From NCBI RefSeq assembly GCF_000374085.1, contig NZ_KB893522.1, positions 16,793-80,792 on the forward strand: a DNA stretch of 64,000 nucleotides, written 5' to 3'. Shown here piece by piece: positions 43,409-51,480 of this stretch (positions within the stretch are counted from its first letter, which is position 1; each line of letters begins with the position of its first letter). This stretch comes from Spirosoma spitsbergense DSM 19989. GTDB taxonomy: Bacteria; Bacteroidota; Bacteroidia; Cytophagales; Spirosomataceae. Made by a program: the position numbers and the translations under genes. The notes beneath the pieces are model-generated. The model saw only the letters and a list, made by a program, of their open reading frames with translations. It was not told the DNA's origin and ran no database searches.

Positions 43409-43792
43409 GCGTTGCTGAGCCGAAAATTCATCGTCCAGCAATAGCTGTTCAGGTGAGAGGGTTACCGTAAACTCACTGACCTGCTCGGTTAACTCATCAT
43501 TTTTGGGCCGATTTCCCGCCAGCCGGAGCATCTTTCGGCGCAGGGATTTGTACAGGTAGTTTCTAACGGAAGGCGTATGGCTCAGGAACGTCCGACGTTG
43601 CCATAGTTCAGCAAACAGTTCTTGAATGGCGTCTTTGATAAAGTCAGCATCAGGAGAAAACTTATGGCCGTACTGAAATAGAATGGGGTAGTAGCGAGTG
43701 AAAAGCTGTTCAAATGCGTCTTCGTTTCCTTCTACAAAAGAACGCCAAGAAGCCGCTTCCTTATTGGGAGTATCATCGTATTCTGCAGCCAA
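43408..43792 (-). pseudogene. 3'-truncated ECF RNA polymerase sigma factor
   Basis: The first 128 codons from a TTG at 43792 encode ECF sigma region 2: FEQLFTRYYPILFQYGHKFSPDADFIKDAIQELFAELWQRR, then SVRNYLYKSLRRKMLRL. The beginning of the linker to region 4 follows, up to LLLDDEFSAQQRA. Region 4 with its helix-turn-helix is absent, and the frame runs on into agarase-like sequence read out of frame. FecI-like sigma factors of this type normally control TonB/SusC loci with a FecR partner, none of which is present. The junction is at about 43400-43412. Confidence 0.8.
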
Positions 43793-44234
43793 TTACCATG
43801 AATGAAAACAGTTGAAAACTACTAAAAGCAACTGCGAAATAGTATTAATTTAATGAATAATACAAAAATTTCTTCCCTGCATTATTTCAATCGATGGTTT
43901 ATTTAAGCCTAACTCACAGATTTTAAGACTCAAATCCTTCATTCACGGTTGTAACTATCCAAACGGGTCTGATTTGAGTGCAGGGAACTGGTGATAGGTC
44001 ATAAACGGAAACGGATCGACTTGCAAAAATCGACTATTCCGTCCTCTTAGCGTTTACCGTTAGGGGTGACTTACGACTGAACTCGTGTTTTAGTGACCTC
44101 AGCCCTCAAGACCCAACCACTAACGGCCATGCCAACTGTTCCGACGATAGCCCTGACTGGTACTACTTCTAACCAGTTGCTAAAATTTCCCCGAACCAAC
44201 CAGTACGGTTAGCTGGGGATAAGTAGTCGCTATT
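43793..44234. other. Intergenic region without a supported gene
   Basis: This 440-base stretch precedes the truncated sigma gene and follows the transporter gene. It should contain the sigma gene promoter on the minus strand. A directly repeated ATCGACT occurs near 44020. A 27-codon frame at about 44130 on the plus strand is too short and isolated to call. Confidence 0.4.
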
Positions 44235-45023
44235 CTACATAAATGAACTCATAGCGGATTCATTCGCCAGTTCTTCAGCGTGTTCTTTACCCAGGTAGCG
44301 GTCAATGAAATAGTGGGCTACGTAGAGCAGGGGCGTAAGCACAATGGCCGAGGTGGCTTTGTAGATGTAGTTGATAATGCCCACGGCCAGCACCTGCGTT
44401 AGCGACCAGTTGCCAAACACATAGAACGCAATCCCCAATACCACGAATGAATCTACTAACTGCGAAACGAGCGTAGACCCCGTGGCTCGTAGCCATATTT
44501 GCCGACTGCCGGTAATTTTACGGAGGTAATGGAACACATACACATCCAGAATCTGTCCGATCAAAAAGGCTGTCAGCGAACCAATGATGATACCCAGCCC
44601 CTGCCGGAAAATCATCTGGAAGGCATTGTTGATATTGATTGGATTCCCGGCCCCATCGTTTGCATTGACATCCAGCCAGAACTGAGCGGGCGGGAGCGTG
44701 GTAACGACGAAAATAATCAGGAAACTGAAGCCTACGAACCCCGCCGTCAGGAAGGAGATACGCTGAACCCCCGCCTTACCGAAATATTCGTTGATAATGT
44801 CGGAAGTGATGAAGACAAACGGCCAGATCACCGCCCCCGCCGTCAGGTTGAAATCAAGGATAAAATCGCCGAACAGATGAATCTGGGCGGGTTTTGTACC
44901 CAGGAGGGTTTCGACCGAAAAGATTTTGACACCAATTATTTCGGCAACCAGCGCGTTGGTTAGAAAGACTGCACTCAGGAAGATATACAGGTTGGAGCGT
45001 TTGTTCGTGAAGGAGGAGGCCAT
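44235..45023 (-). CDS. yhhQ: Queuosine precursor transporter (YhhQ/VUT family)
   Basis: The 262-residue protein has six to seven TM helices and the family's motifs: NALVAEIIGVKIFSV near the start, PFVFITSDIINEYFGKAGVQR, and RATGSTLVSQLVDSFVVLGIAF. YhhQ imports queuine precursors such as preQ0/preQ1 for tRNA modification. It is longer than the E. coli protein because of an inserted loop (LPPAQFWLDVNANDGAG). A queD gene lies elsewhere in the window, so both salvage and synthesis are plausible. Confidence 0.9.
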   Translation of the reverse strand: MASSFTNKRSNLYIFLSAVFLTNALVAEIIGVKIFSVETLLGTKPAQIHLFGDFILDFNLTAGAVIWPFVFITSDIINEYFGKAGVQRISFLTAGFVGFSFLIIFVVTTLPPAQFWLDVNANDGAGNPININNAFQMIFRQGLGIIIGSLTAFLIGQILDVYVFHYLRKITGSRQIWLRATGSTLVSQLVDSFVVLGIAFYVFGNWSLTQVLAVGIINYIYKATSAIVLTPLLYVAHYFIDRYLGKEHAEELANESAMSSFM

Positions 45024-45094
45024 GGTAACGTTATAAGTGGGTAAGTGCTAATGAAACGTGCTCACCTATGCCAGCAAGGGCGGCCCCGTTACAA

Positions 45095-46504
45095 CTATTT
45101 TTTTTTATAAACATCCGTAATTTCCGTCTTTTCATACTGATTGGCCAGGGCCGGAGCGCGTTGAAATAGTTTCTCAACCACGTTTTCCCGGTCCAGAATA
45201 TAATCGGGCGGGTCTTTTCGGAAGTGGTCGAATATGTTGATGACCGCTTCGTAGTTATCCAGGTTTTTCAGGTCATACTTCGACAAATCCCAGTTGAGGT
45301 AAGGGGTCGCCAGCTGGTTGTACCGATACGCACTCAGGTCTTCGCCAATAATCAGAATCCGTTGGTTTCGAATGGTATCGGGCAGGGGAGACGGTTGTAC
45401 CTGCAGGCTGCTTAATCGACCCAGTCCGGAGCCGGGAATGAGGCCCAGCGCACCCTGGTAAAAAAACAATAAAATCAGCATAAACGCAATCAGAAACGTT
45501 AGTTCGGCCAACCAGGCCCGGCGTACGCCCTCGAAATAAAAATAGGTGAAGTAGGCCATTGGGGGTACGAAACTCAAAAACATCATCGGTGCCAGGAAAG
45601 GCATCAGCCCGGTCGTAAGTACAACAACCACAAACCAGATGGCCATAATTTGCTGAATGCGTTGCTGAAAGTTGACATACCGTCCGGATCGATTCAACAA
45701 ACTCACGAAACCCAATACGCCAAGCCCCAGCGGAATAAACAGGGAAACCAGCAGCGACTGAAAATCGGACAGAGAATACTGACGAACCCGAAAAACGGCT
45801 GCCAGCAGGTTTCGGTTGAAATCGTCCAGGCTATCGAACAGGTAATAGAAAAGAATGGTGGCGGCAAAGGGAAACAGGAAACCAAACAGCGACAACGAAT
45901 ACTGCCGGAAGGTAGCTCCCGTATAAAAGAGTAGCGACAGCACTGCCCAGATAATGAAAAGGGCGGAAGGCAGATAGAAAAGTGCGGCTATACCGATGTA
46001 AAAACCTACTTCAAATACTTCGTCGGTAGCCCCACGCCGATCCATCTGACGCACGAGGGTGCCAAACGCCAACAGCAGAAAACTGGTTGACATGAGCACC
46101 GGAGAGAGCGTCATGCAGTCGAAGGAAAGGTGCATGAACAGCATGTAAAGCAGGCCCGGCCAGAAGGTGCGCTCCGGAAAAATATCCCGCGTGTTGATGA
46201 GGTAGTTGAAGTAAACGACCTGAAAAACGGCTACCAGGGTAGCCGCTCCGTGCAGCGCAACCAGCGACCGGCCAAACAGCGTATCCATCCCCCAGTACAC
46301 CAGGGCCGACAGGGGACTCACGCTATCCCAGATGTCGCGGTAGAGTAAATTGCCCTGGCTGATCTGTTCGCCAACGATCATCCAGTTCAACTCCGGAATC
46401 AGGAGCGGGAAGGAGTGAAGCAGCAGCGGTAGCCGAATCAGCAGCAACAAACCCAGCAAACTAACGTACTGGTAGGGGAAATACGATTGAAAAAAGCGTA
46501 GCAA
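45095..46504 (-). CDS. Polytopic membrane protein of unknown function
   Basis: This 469-residue protein has about ten to twelve TM helices and a soluble C-terminal tail (about 370-469) with IRNQRILIIGEDLSAYRYNQLATPYLNWDLS and a Lys-rich end. The early LIPELNWMIVGEQISQGNLLYRDIWDSVSPL resembles the first-loop region of GT-C/PMT-like glycosyltransferases and related DUF families, but I cannot name it. It starts at a TTG; an in-frame TGA lies shortly upstream. It is divergent from rbfA across a repeat-rich gap. Confidence 0.68.
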   Translation of the reverse strand: MLRFFQSYFPYQYVSLLGLLLLIRLPLLLHSFPLLIPELNWMIVGEQISQGNLLYRDIWDSVSPLSALVYWGMDTLFGRSLVALHGAATLVAVFQVVYFNYLINTRDIFPERTFWPGLLYMLFMHLSFDCMTLSPVLMSTSFLLLAFGTLVRQMDRRGATDEVFEVGFYIGIAALFYLPSALFIIWAVLSLLFYTGATFRQYSLSLFGFLFPFAATILFYYLFDSLDDFNRNLLAAVFRVRQYSLSDFQSLLVSLFIPLGLGVLGFVSLLNRSGRYVNFQQRIQQIMAIWFVVVVLTTGLMPFLAPMMFLSFVPPMAYFTYFYFEGVRRAWLAELTFLIAFMLILLFFYQGALGLIPGSGLGRLSSLQVQPSPLPDTIRNQRILIIGEDLSAYRYNQLATPYLNWDLSKYDLKNLDNYEAVINIFDHFRKDPPDYILDRENVVEKLFQRAPALANQYEKTEITDVYKKK

Positions 46505-46506
46505 GG

Positions 46507-46640
46507 TTAATCAGTTAGTGGGTCGATGAGTTAATCAGGTAGAAAGTCGAGGAGTTGGTTCGTGGCTAAAGCGAACAGCATATGCGCCAACCACTGACTG
46601 ACTCACCGACTGAGCAACTCCGTTAGTGAGCGGCTGATAA
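46507..46640. repeat. Short-word palindromic repeat (GAGTT/GTCG/GTTAG type)
   Basis: The gap holds GTTAGTGGGTCGATGAGTT, then AGTCGAGGAGTTGGTT, and inverted relatives CCAACCACTGACTGACTCACC, GACTGAGCAACTCC and TTAGTGAG. The parts can fold back on each other imperfectly. It lies between divergent genes, in the same style as elements at 14950, 17315 and 47088. Confidence 0.5.
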
Positions 46641-46715
46641 CTGCGAATTTACAGTCAATTTCGGCAGAACGGAAAAATGGGTGGATATTTGCAAATACAT
46701 TACCTATTTAGTGCT

Positions 46716-47087
46716 ATGGAATCGAAACGACAGCAGAAAGTTGCCCGGCAATTGCAGAGAGATTTAAGCGAGATTTTTCAGCGCGATGTACCACATTTGT
46801 TCAACGGGGCTTTCATCACCGTTACCAGCGTACGCGTTTCTCCCGACCTGAGTGTGGCCCGTGTATACCTGAGTTTTCTGGCGACTAAAGATAAACAGCT
46901 GTTGCTGGAAAGTATCCAGGAGAAGAGCAAAGTACTGCGGCAGCACCTGGGTGAGCGGGTCCGTCATCAGTTGCGCATTGTACCTGACGTTAGTTTTTAC
47001 CTGGACGATACGGCCGACTACGCCGATAAAATGGATAAACTCTTCTCGGGCCTGGAAATTCCCCCCGAAACGGAAGAGGAAGAATAA
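46716..47087 (+). CDS. rbfA: Ribosome-binding factor A
   Basis: The 123-residue protein has the RbfA KH-like fold signature: KRQQKVARQLQRDLSEIFQRD, then VTSVRVSPDLSVARVYLSF and LRQHLGERVRHQLRIVPDVSFYLDDT. It helps mature the 16S rRNA 5' end and the 30S subunit in cold conditions. I chose the ATG at 46716; the longer frame from 46677 adds residues not typical of the family. A palindromic repeat follows, then a LolC/E-like permease gene. Confidence 0.93.
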   Translation: MESKRQQKVARQLQRDLSEIFQRDVPHLFNGAFITVTSVRVSPDLSVARVYLSFLATKDKQLLLESIQEKSKVLRQHLGERVRHQLRIVPDVSFYLDDTADYADKMDKLFSGLEIPPETEEEE

Positions 47088-47180
47088 AGAGTGAAAGAGT
47101 GAAAATCGCTGATGCAAACTGGCTAACACTGGATAGTTCTCACAATATCGCTCTTTCACTCTTTCTCTCATTCACTCATT
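47088..47180. repeat. Short-word palindromic repeat (AAAGAGTG type)
   Basis: AAAGAGTGAAAGAGTG begins at the rbfA stop codon and pairs with CGCTCTTTCACTCTTT at about 47149-47164. Extra copies (TCTCATTCACTCATT) reach to six bases before the ATG of the next gene. The leader of the permease gene is thus almost entirely this element. Confidence 0.6.
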
Positions 47181-47185
47181 ACAAA

Positions 47186-48394
47186 ATGAACCTCCCCGTC
47201 TGGATTGCCCGCCGGTATTTTTTCTCCCGCAAAAAGCGCAGTTTCATTAGCTGGCTGTCTATCCTGTCTATGCTTGGTGTGGGCGTGGGCACGATGACGC
47301 TGGTAGTTGTACTGTCGGTTTTTAATGGGATGGAAGAACTGAACCGGCAAATGTTTAAGACATTTGAAGCCGATATGACCGTTTCGCCCAGGCAGGGAAA
47401 ACGGTTCATGGCTCCGCCTGCGTTGCTAAATCGCCTGCAACAGGTAAGTGGTGTTCAATTTATCACATCGGTTGCTCAGGATAATGCCCTGGCTCGCTAT
47501 GCTCATGCCCAGACGGTCATTAAACTCAAAGGAGTGGATGACAATTACCTGCAACGTCAGCAGCTGGATTCTTCGATGCTGGAAGGCAGACTACTACTCC
47601 AGGGGGATGGTGTCAACTATGCAATCGTAGCCGATGGCGTTCGCAATGACCTGTCTATCTCCCCGGTCGATATTCTGACGCCCCTGGAAGTGCTGTACCC
47701 GGAAAGCGGCCAATCCTTCAGCGTACTCAATCCGGATGCGTTCAATCGTGAATCCCTGACCGTGTCGGGTATATTTTTCATCGAATCGAAGTACGATAAT
47801 TTTGTGTTGTCTCCCCTGGCCGTGGCCCGGTCTCTGTTCGAATACCAGCCGAATGAGGTAACGGGTCTTGAGATTCAACTGCTGCCCGGTACCAACGAAG
47901 ATGCTGTAAAACAGGCCTTACAGGCCGTTGTGGGAGATAAACTCGACGTAAAAAGTCGGGATGATCTGAACATCGATCTCTACCGGGCTATTTACGTAGA
48001 GAAATTATTTGTTGCCCTGACGCTCTCGTTTATTATTCTGGTCGCTTCCATCAATATTTTCTTCTCCCTATCGATGCTGGTCATCGAGAAGAAAGCCGAT
48101 ATACGGATTCTGTTCGCGCTGGGCGCTACGAAAACGATGGTGCGCCGAATTTTCCTGACCGAGGGGGCCATCATTGCGCTGGTCGGGGCGTTCACCGGTT
48201 TGGCACTGGGCGTTCTGATCTGCCTGGCACAGGAGCAGTACGGCTTTATCCGTATGGGAACCGTCAGTTCCATCATTGATGCCTACCCGGTTCGTCTGGA
48301 TACACGGGATATTGTGATGACGGGACTTCTGGCCATTATAATGACCATTCTAACATCCTGGTTCCCCGCTCAGCGAGCCACTAAGGTCGTGTAG
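47186..48394 (+). CDS. LolC/LolE-type ABC transporter permease (FtsX family)
   Basis: The 402-residue permease has an N-terminal TM helix (about 20-45, SFISWLSILSMLGVGVGTMTLVVVLSVFNG), a large periplasmic domain, and three C-terminal TM helices (about 270-400) with FILVASINIFFSLSMLVIEKKADIRILFALGATKTMVRRIF and the FtsX/MacB-type ending WFPAQRATKV. Lol permeases extract lipoproteins from the inner membrane for transfer to LolA. The ATP-binding partner is not in the window, so it must be encoded elsewhere. The ATG at 47186 is chosen because the upstream 29 codons are repeat-derived. Confidence 0.85.
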   Translation: MNLPVWIARRYFFSRKKRSFISWLSILSMLGVGVGTMTLVVVLSVFNGMEELNRQMFKTFEADMTVSPRQGKRFMAPPALLNRLQQVSGVQFITSVAQDNALARYAHAQTVIKLKGVDDNYLQRQQLDSSMLEGRLLLQGDGVNYAIVADGVRNDLSISPVDILTPLEVLYPESGQSFSVLNPDAFNRESLTVSGIFFIESKYDNFVLSPLAVARSLFEYQPNEVTGLEIQLLPGTNEDAVKQALQAVVGDKLDVKSRDDLNIDLYRAIYVEKLFVALTLSFIILVASINIFFSLSMLVIEKKADIRILFALGATKTMVRRIFLTEGAIIALVGAFTGLALGVLICLAQEQYGFIRMGTVSSIIDAYPVRLDTRDIVMTGLLAIIMTILTSWFPAQRATKVV

Positions 48395-48457
48395 ATTGAT
48401 GTTTGATCGCTATCATACTGTCATTCCTGAGATGAAAATACAGTAACCCACTAATCC

Positions 48458-48709
48458 TTAAAAAGATAGAACCTCTATCTGATGTTTTTTAGCGCGGGCT
48501 TCTTCAACAACCGTTTCTACTTGTTGAGCAATCTTGTTGTCAACCCACTCCTCACCGCACTGATTGCAAATGGTAGCTGGCACATTACGGATCACAACAA
48601 GGTTTTCGCCGAGGTCAGCCGTGAATGTTGTAAAACCCGGTTCTTTATAACCATTGCATACTGGGCAACGTAAGGAGTTCAGTAGTTTCTTTTCTCGGGT
48701 TGGTCTCAC
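48458..48709 (-). CDS. YgiT-type zinc-finger protein (MqsA-like antitoxin), no toxin partner
   Basis: The 83-residue protein has the zinc ribbon pairs LRCPVCNGY and ICNQCGEEW, the linker LVVIRNVPAT, and the helix-plus-tail EARAKKHQIEVLSF typical of YgiT-type antitoxins. In complete systems such proteins follow a small toxin gene of the DUF4258 or MqsR kind. Here the preceding gene is an MFS transporter, and its stop overlaps the GTG start (GTGA). No toxin frame is present nearby. It may be an orphan DNA-binding protein coupled to the transporter. Confidence 0.8.
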   Translation of the reverse strand: MRPTREKKLLNSLRCPVCNGYKEPGFTTFTADLGENLVVIRNVPATICNQCGEEWVDNKIAQQVETVVEEARAKKHQIEVLSF

Positions 48710-49932
48710 CAGCTTGTCTTTTTGTGTCCCGATACAGCATAGTACAGAATAAACCCGAATAGGGGAAGCAGCAGGGCGTAGGCCGCTTTAGGGCTAACGG
48801 TATCCGTCAGGTAGCCGTGCAGCAGTGGGAGCAGGGCTCCGCCGGAAATCCCCATAATCAACAGGGCAGAGGCCAGTTTAGTGAATTTGCCGAGCCGGTT
48901 CAGTGCCAGCGGCCAGATGGCGGGCCAGGTGGGCGAGATGGCAAAACCCATCAGCGCAATGCACAGTACAGACGCAAATCCATCCGTTACCAATGCGCCC
49001 ATGGTGAGTAGCAAGGCCAGTATCATGCCGTAGCGCAGGGCGTTTTGCTGGGTAATAAAACGGGGAATCATGATGATACCCAGCATATAACCAGCCAGCA
49101 AACCAATTAAGGTGTAGGTGGTGAAGTTTTTGGCCTCATCGTTACTAAAGCCGATGGCGTGGCCATAGCTAATAATCAAATCGCCGGTGATGACTTCGGC
49201 ACCCACGTAGCAGAACAGGGCCAGTACGCCCAGTACCAGGTTTGGAAATTGCCAGACACTGGTATGAATGGCCGTCGTATCAGTTGGTACATCGTCCTGC
49301 TCCTCCGATACTTCCGGTAGGTTGGAGAAGCGAATCAGCCCCGCCAGCACGATCAAAATCCCGGTCAGAATCAGGTAAGGGGTCACGACTTTTTCCAGCG
49401 AAGCCGCGTTTATCACTTCGTTGGCTCCTGACAACAGCAGTCCGCCAAAAATAAACTGGCTGCAAATACCGGCAAGTTTGTTGGCAATGCCCAGAAAACT
49501 AATACGCTGGGCAGCACTCTCACGCGGACCCAGAATAGTGGCGTAGGGGTTAGAGGCTGTTTGCAGTACGGTAAGCCCGATACCGATAATAAATAGCCCC
49601 ACCAGAAATAGCGGATAGGAGACCGATTTAGCCGCCGGAACGAAAATCAATGTACCAATAGCCATCGTCACCAAACCCAGCGACATCCCGTTTTTAAAAC
49701 CCGTTCGTTTCAGTACGGCCGATGAGGGAATAGCCATGATGGTGTACGAGATAAAAAATGCGAAGGCTACCAGTGTTGACTGAAAGGAAGTTAGACTGAA
49801 CGCCTGCTTGAAAAAAGTAATCAACACACTATTGACCCACGTAACGAAGCCAAATACAAAGAAAAGCGCACCGATAATGAGCAGTGGGCCAACGTAATTC
49901 TGGGTTTTAGCAGGAGCAGTAGCTGGGGTCAT
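48706..49932 (-). CDS. Sugar MFS transporter (FucP-like)
   Basis: This 408-residue transporter has twelve TM helices and FucP-family motifs: FFVFGFVTWVNSVLITFFKQAFSL, SYTIMAIPSSAVLKRTGFKNGM, and TVLQTASNPYATILGPRESAAQRISFLGIANKLAG. These closely fit L-fucose/glucose/galactose:proton symporters of Bacteroidota. Its substrate may be fucose, glucose, galactose or another sugar. A GH109-like gene lies upstream on the same strand, 94 bases away, which suggests uptake of sugars released by it. Confidence 0.9.
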   Translation of the reverse strand: MTPATAPAKTQNYVGPLLIIGALFFVFGFVTWVNSVLITFFKQAFSLTSFQSTLVAFAFFISYTIMAIPSSAVLKRTGFKNGMSLGLVTMAIGTLIFVPAAKSVSYPLFLVGLFIIGIGLTVLQTASNPYATILGPRESAAQRISFLGIANKLAGICSQFIFGGLLLSGANEVINAASLEKVVTPYLILTGILIVLAGLIRFSNLPEVSEEQDDVPTDTTAIHTSVWQFPNLVLGVLALFCYVGAEVITGDLIISYGHAIGFSNDEAKNFTTYTLIGLLAGYMLGIIMIPRFITQQNALRYGMILALLLTMGALVTDGFASVLCIALMGFAISPTWPAIWPLALNRLGKFTKLASALLIMGISGGALLPLLHGYLTDTVSPKAAYALLLPLFGFILYYAVSGHKKTSW

Positions 49933-50026
49933 TCGATTGGGGATTCGTTAGAGGCAGGTAAAAGGAATAGATTTTAAATTTTTTTACAAATTAAAAAAAT
50001 AACTAGAATAATCGCCCATTGAGCAA

Positions 50027-51403
50027 TCAATAGTTATCCGTCAGCCCAAAGATGGGTTTATTGGTTTTCCACTTACCCCGCGTGAAATCCGGAATTTCGA
50101 TGGGTTTGCTCCCGCCCGCAATACTCTGTTCTGATAAAGGGCTGATAGCACTCCAGACGGCGGCATCATACACATCGATGGGCGGTGCCGTTTTGGCTTT
50201 TACGGATTCGATGAAAGCCCGAAGAACGAAGAAGTCAATACCACCGTGGCCGGCATTCTCTGCCGTTTGTACGTGGCGTTTCCAGAGGGGATGGTCATAC
50301 TGGTCTTGGTATGGTGCAAAGGGTTCCCAGGTATGGGGTTTTGGAGATTTACCCTCCAGATAAATCATATCGTTATCGTCCATCCAGATTCCTTCCGTAC
50401 CCTGCGCCCGGAAGCCGAGCGAGTAGGGGCGGGGTGAGTTGGTATCGTGGATGATCACGATATTCTCGCCGTTGGCACACTGAATCATGGTTGTAACTAC
50501 GTCGCCGAGTTTGAAATTGACGTTGGCATTGGGGTGATCGGCTCCACCCTTGTCAACTACATATTTGTGCAGACCCCGGCTTTTGGTGGCCATACTGGTC
50601 AGATGCATGAATCGGTTACCCCGATTGATGTTGAGCCAGTGGGCTACCGGGCCAAGTCCATGCGTAGGATACAGATCGCCGTTGCGGTCGACGGAGTGCT
50701 GCGTGCGCCAGTGCGCTTCAGAGTATCCTTTTTCGCCGAATTCAGCGCCCACGCCCCCAATGGATTTACCGTCGTTGAATTTAATATTTCGTAAATCGTG
50801 CTGATACCCACAGTGGGCGTAGGTCATTTCGCCGAACATACCCTTCCGAATCATGTTCAGAATGGCCAGCACATCACGCCGGTAGCACACGTTTTCCAGA
50901 ATCATGCAGGGCGAACCGGTTTTCTCGAACGCATTTACCAAATCCCAGGATTCCTTGAGCGTTACCGTTGCTGATACCTCTACCCCGGCATATTTTCCGG
51001 CTTCCATGGTGGCTACCGCCATCGGCACGTGCCATTCCCAGGGCGTGGCAATCACCACGCCATCAATATCATCGCGTTTAAGCATCTCCCGAAATCCTTC
51101 GTCGCCTTTGCCATACGCAACCGGTGCTTTCCGGCCTGCTTTTTCAATCATGGCCGTCGTACGGCTGATCGCTTCGGCAGACGGGTCACTGATGGCCGTT
51201 ATTTCCACATCGTCGCGGAAGAGTGCCTGTTGCACATGACTGCGTCCACGGGCACCCACGCCGATAAAGGCCAGCCTGACTTTAGCATCGGCGCGTTCGG
51301 CCGGGGCGCGTTCGGCTCCCGTAAGGATTGTGGGGAAAACGGAGGTTGCTGCGCCGGTAAGAGCGGCCGCACGAATAAACTGACGTCGGGTAGGGGATGG
51401 CAT
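50027..51403 (-). CDS. Gfo/Idh/MocA oxidoreductase, GH109-like (NAD-dependent glycosidase)
   Basis: The 458-residue protein has a twin-arginine-type signal (RRQFIRAAALTGAATSVFP), an N-terminal Rossmann domain with FIGVGARGRSHVQ, and the GH109 marks YPTHGLGPVAHWLNINRGNRF and GHGGIDF. GH109 enzymes use NAD+ in a redox mechanism to cleave alpha-N-acetylgalactosaminides. Some are general exo-glycosidases or epimerases, so the substrate is not certain. Export with a bound cofactor explains the Tat-type signal. The MFS sugar transporter is downstream. Confidence 0.85.
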   Translation of the reverse strand: MPSPTRRQFIRAAALTGAATSVFPTILTGAERAPAERADAKVRLAFIGVGARGRSHVQQALFRDDVEITAISDPSAEAISRTTAMIEKAGRKAPVAYGKGDEGFREMLKRDDIDGVVIATPWEWHVPMAVATMEAGKYAGVEVSATVTLKESWDLVNAFEKTGSPCMILENVCYRRDVLAILNMIRKGMFGEMTYAHCGYQHDLRNIKFNDGKSIGGVGAEFGEKGYSEAHWRTQHSVDRNGDLYPTHGLGPVAHWLNINRGNRFMHLTSMATKSRGLHKYVVDKGGADHPNANVNFKLGDVVTTMIQCANGENIVIIHDTNSPRPYSLGFRAQGTEGIWMDDNDMIYLEGKSPKPHTWEPFAPYQDQYDHPLWKRHVQTAENAGHGGIDFFVLRAFIESVKAKTAPPIDVYDAAVWSAISPLSEQSIAGGSKPIEIPDFTRGKWKTNKPIFGLTDNY

Positions 51404-51480
51404 AACGATGGACTTGTATCGGATTACTCACCAAATAAAGCAGTTTCGGCGCAAAAAACATACGCATCGTTATAACCCGC

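Noticed and set aside
44130..44213. 27-codon plus-strand frame before the queuosine transporter
   Set aside because: It is too short, with no promoter match or conserved feature.
46677..46715. Earlier ATG for rbfA
   Set aside because: It adds 13 residues that are not typical of RbfA; the ATG at 46716 gives the standard N-terminus.
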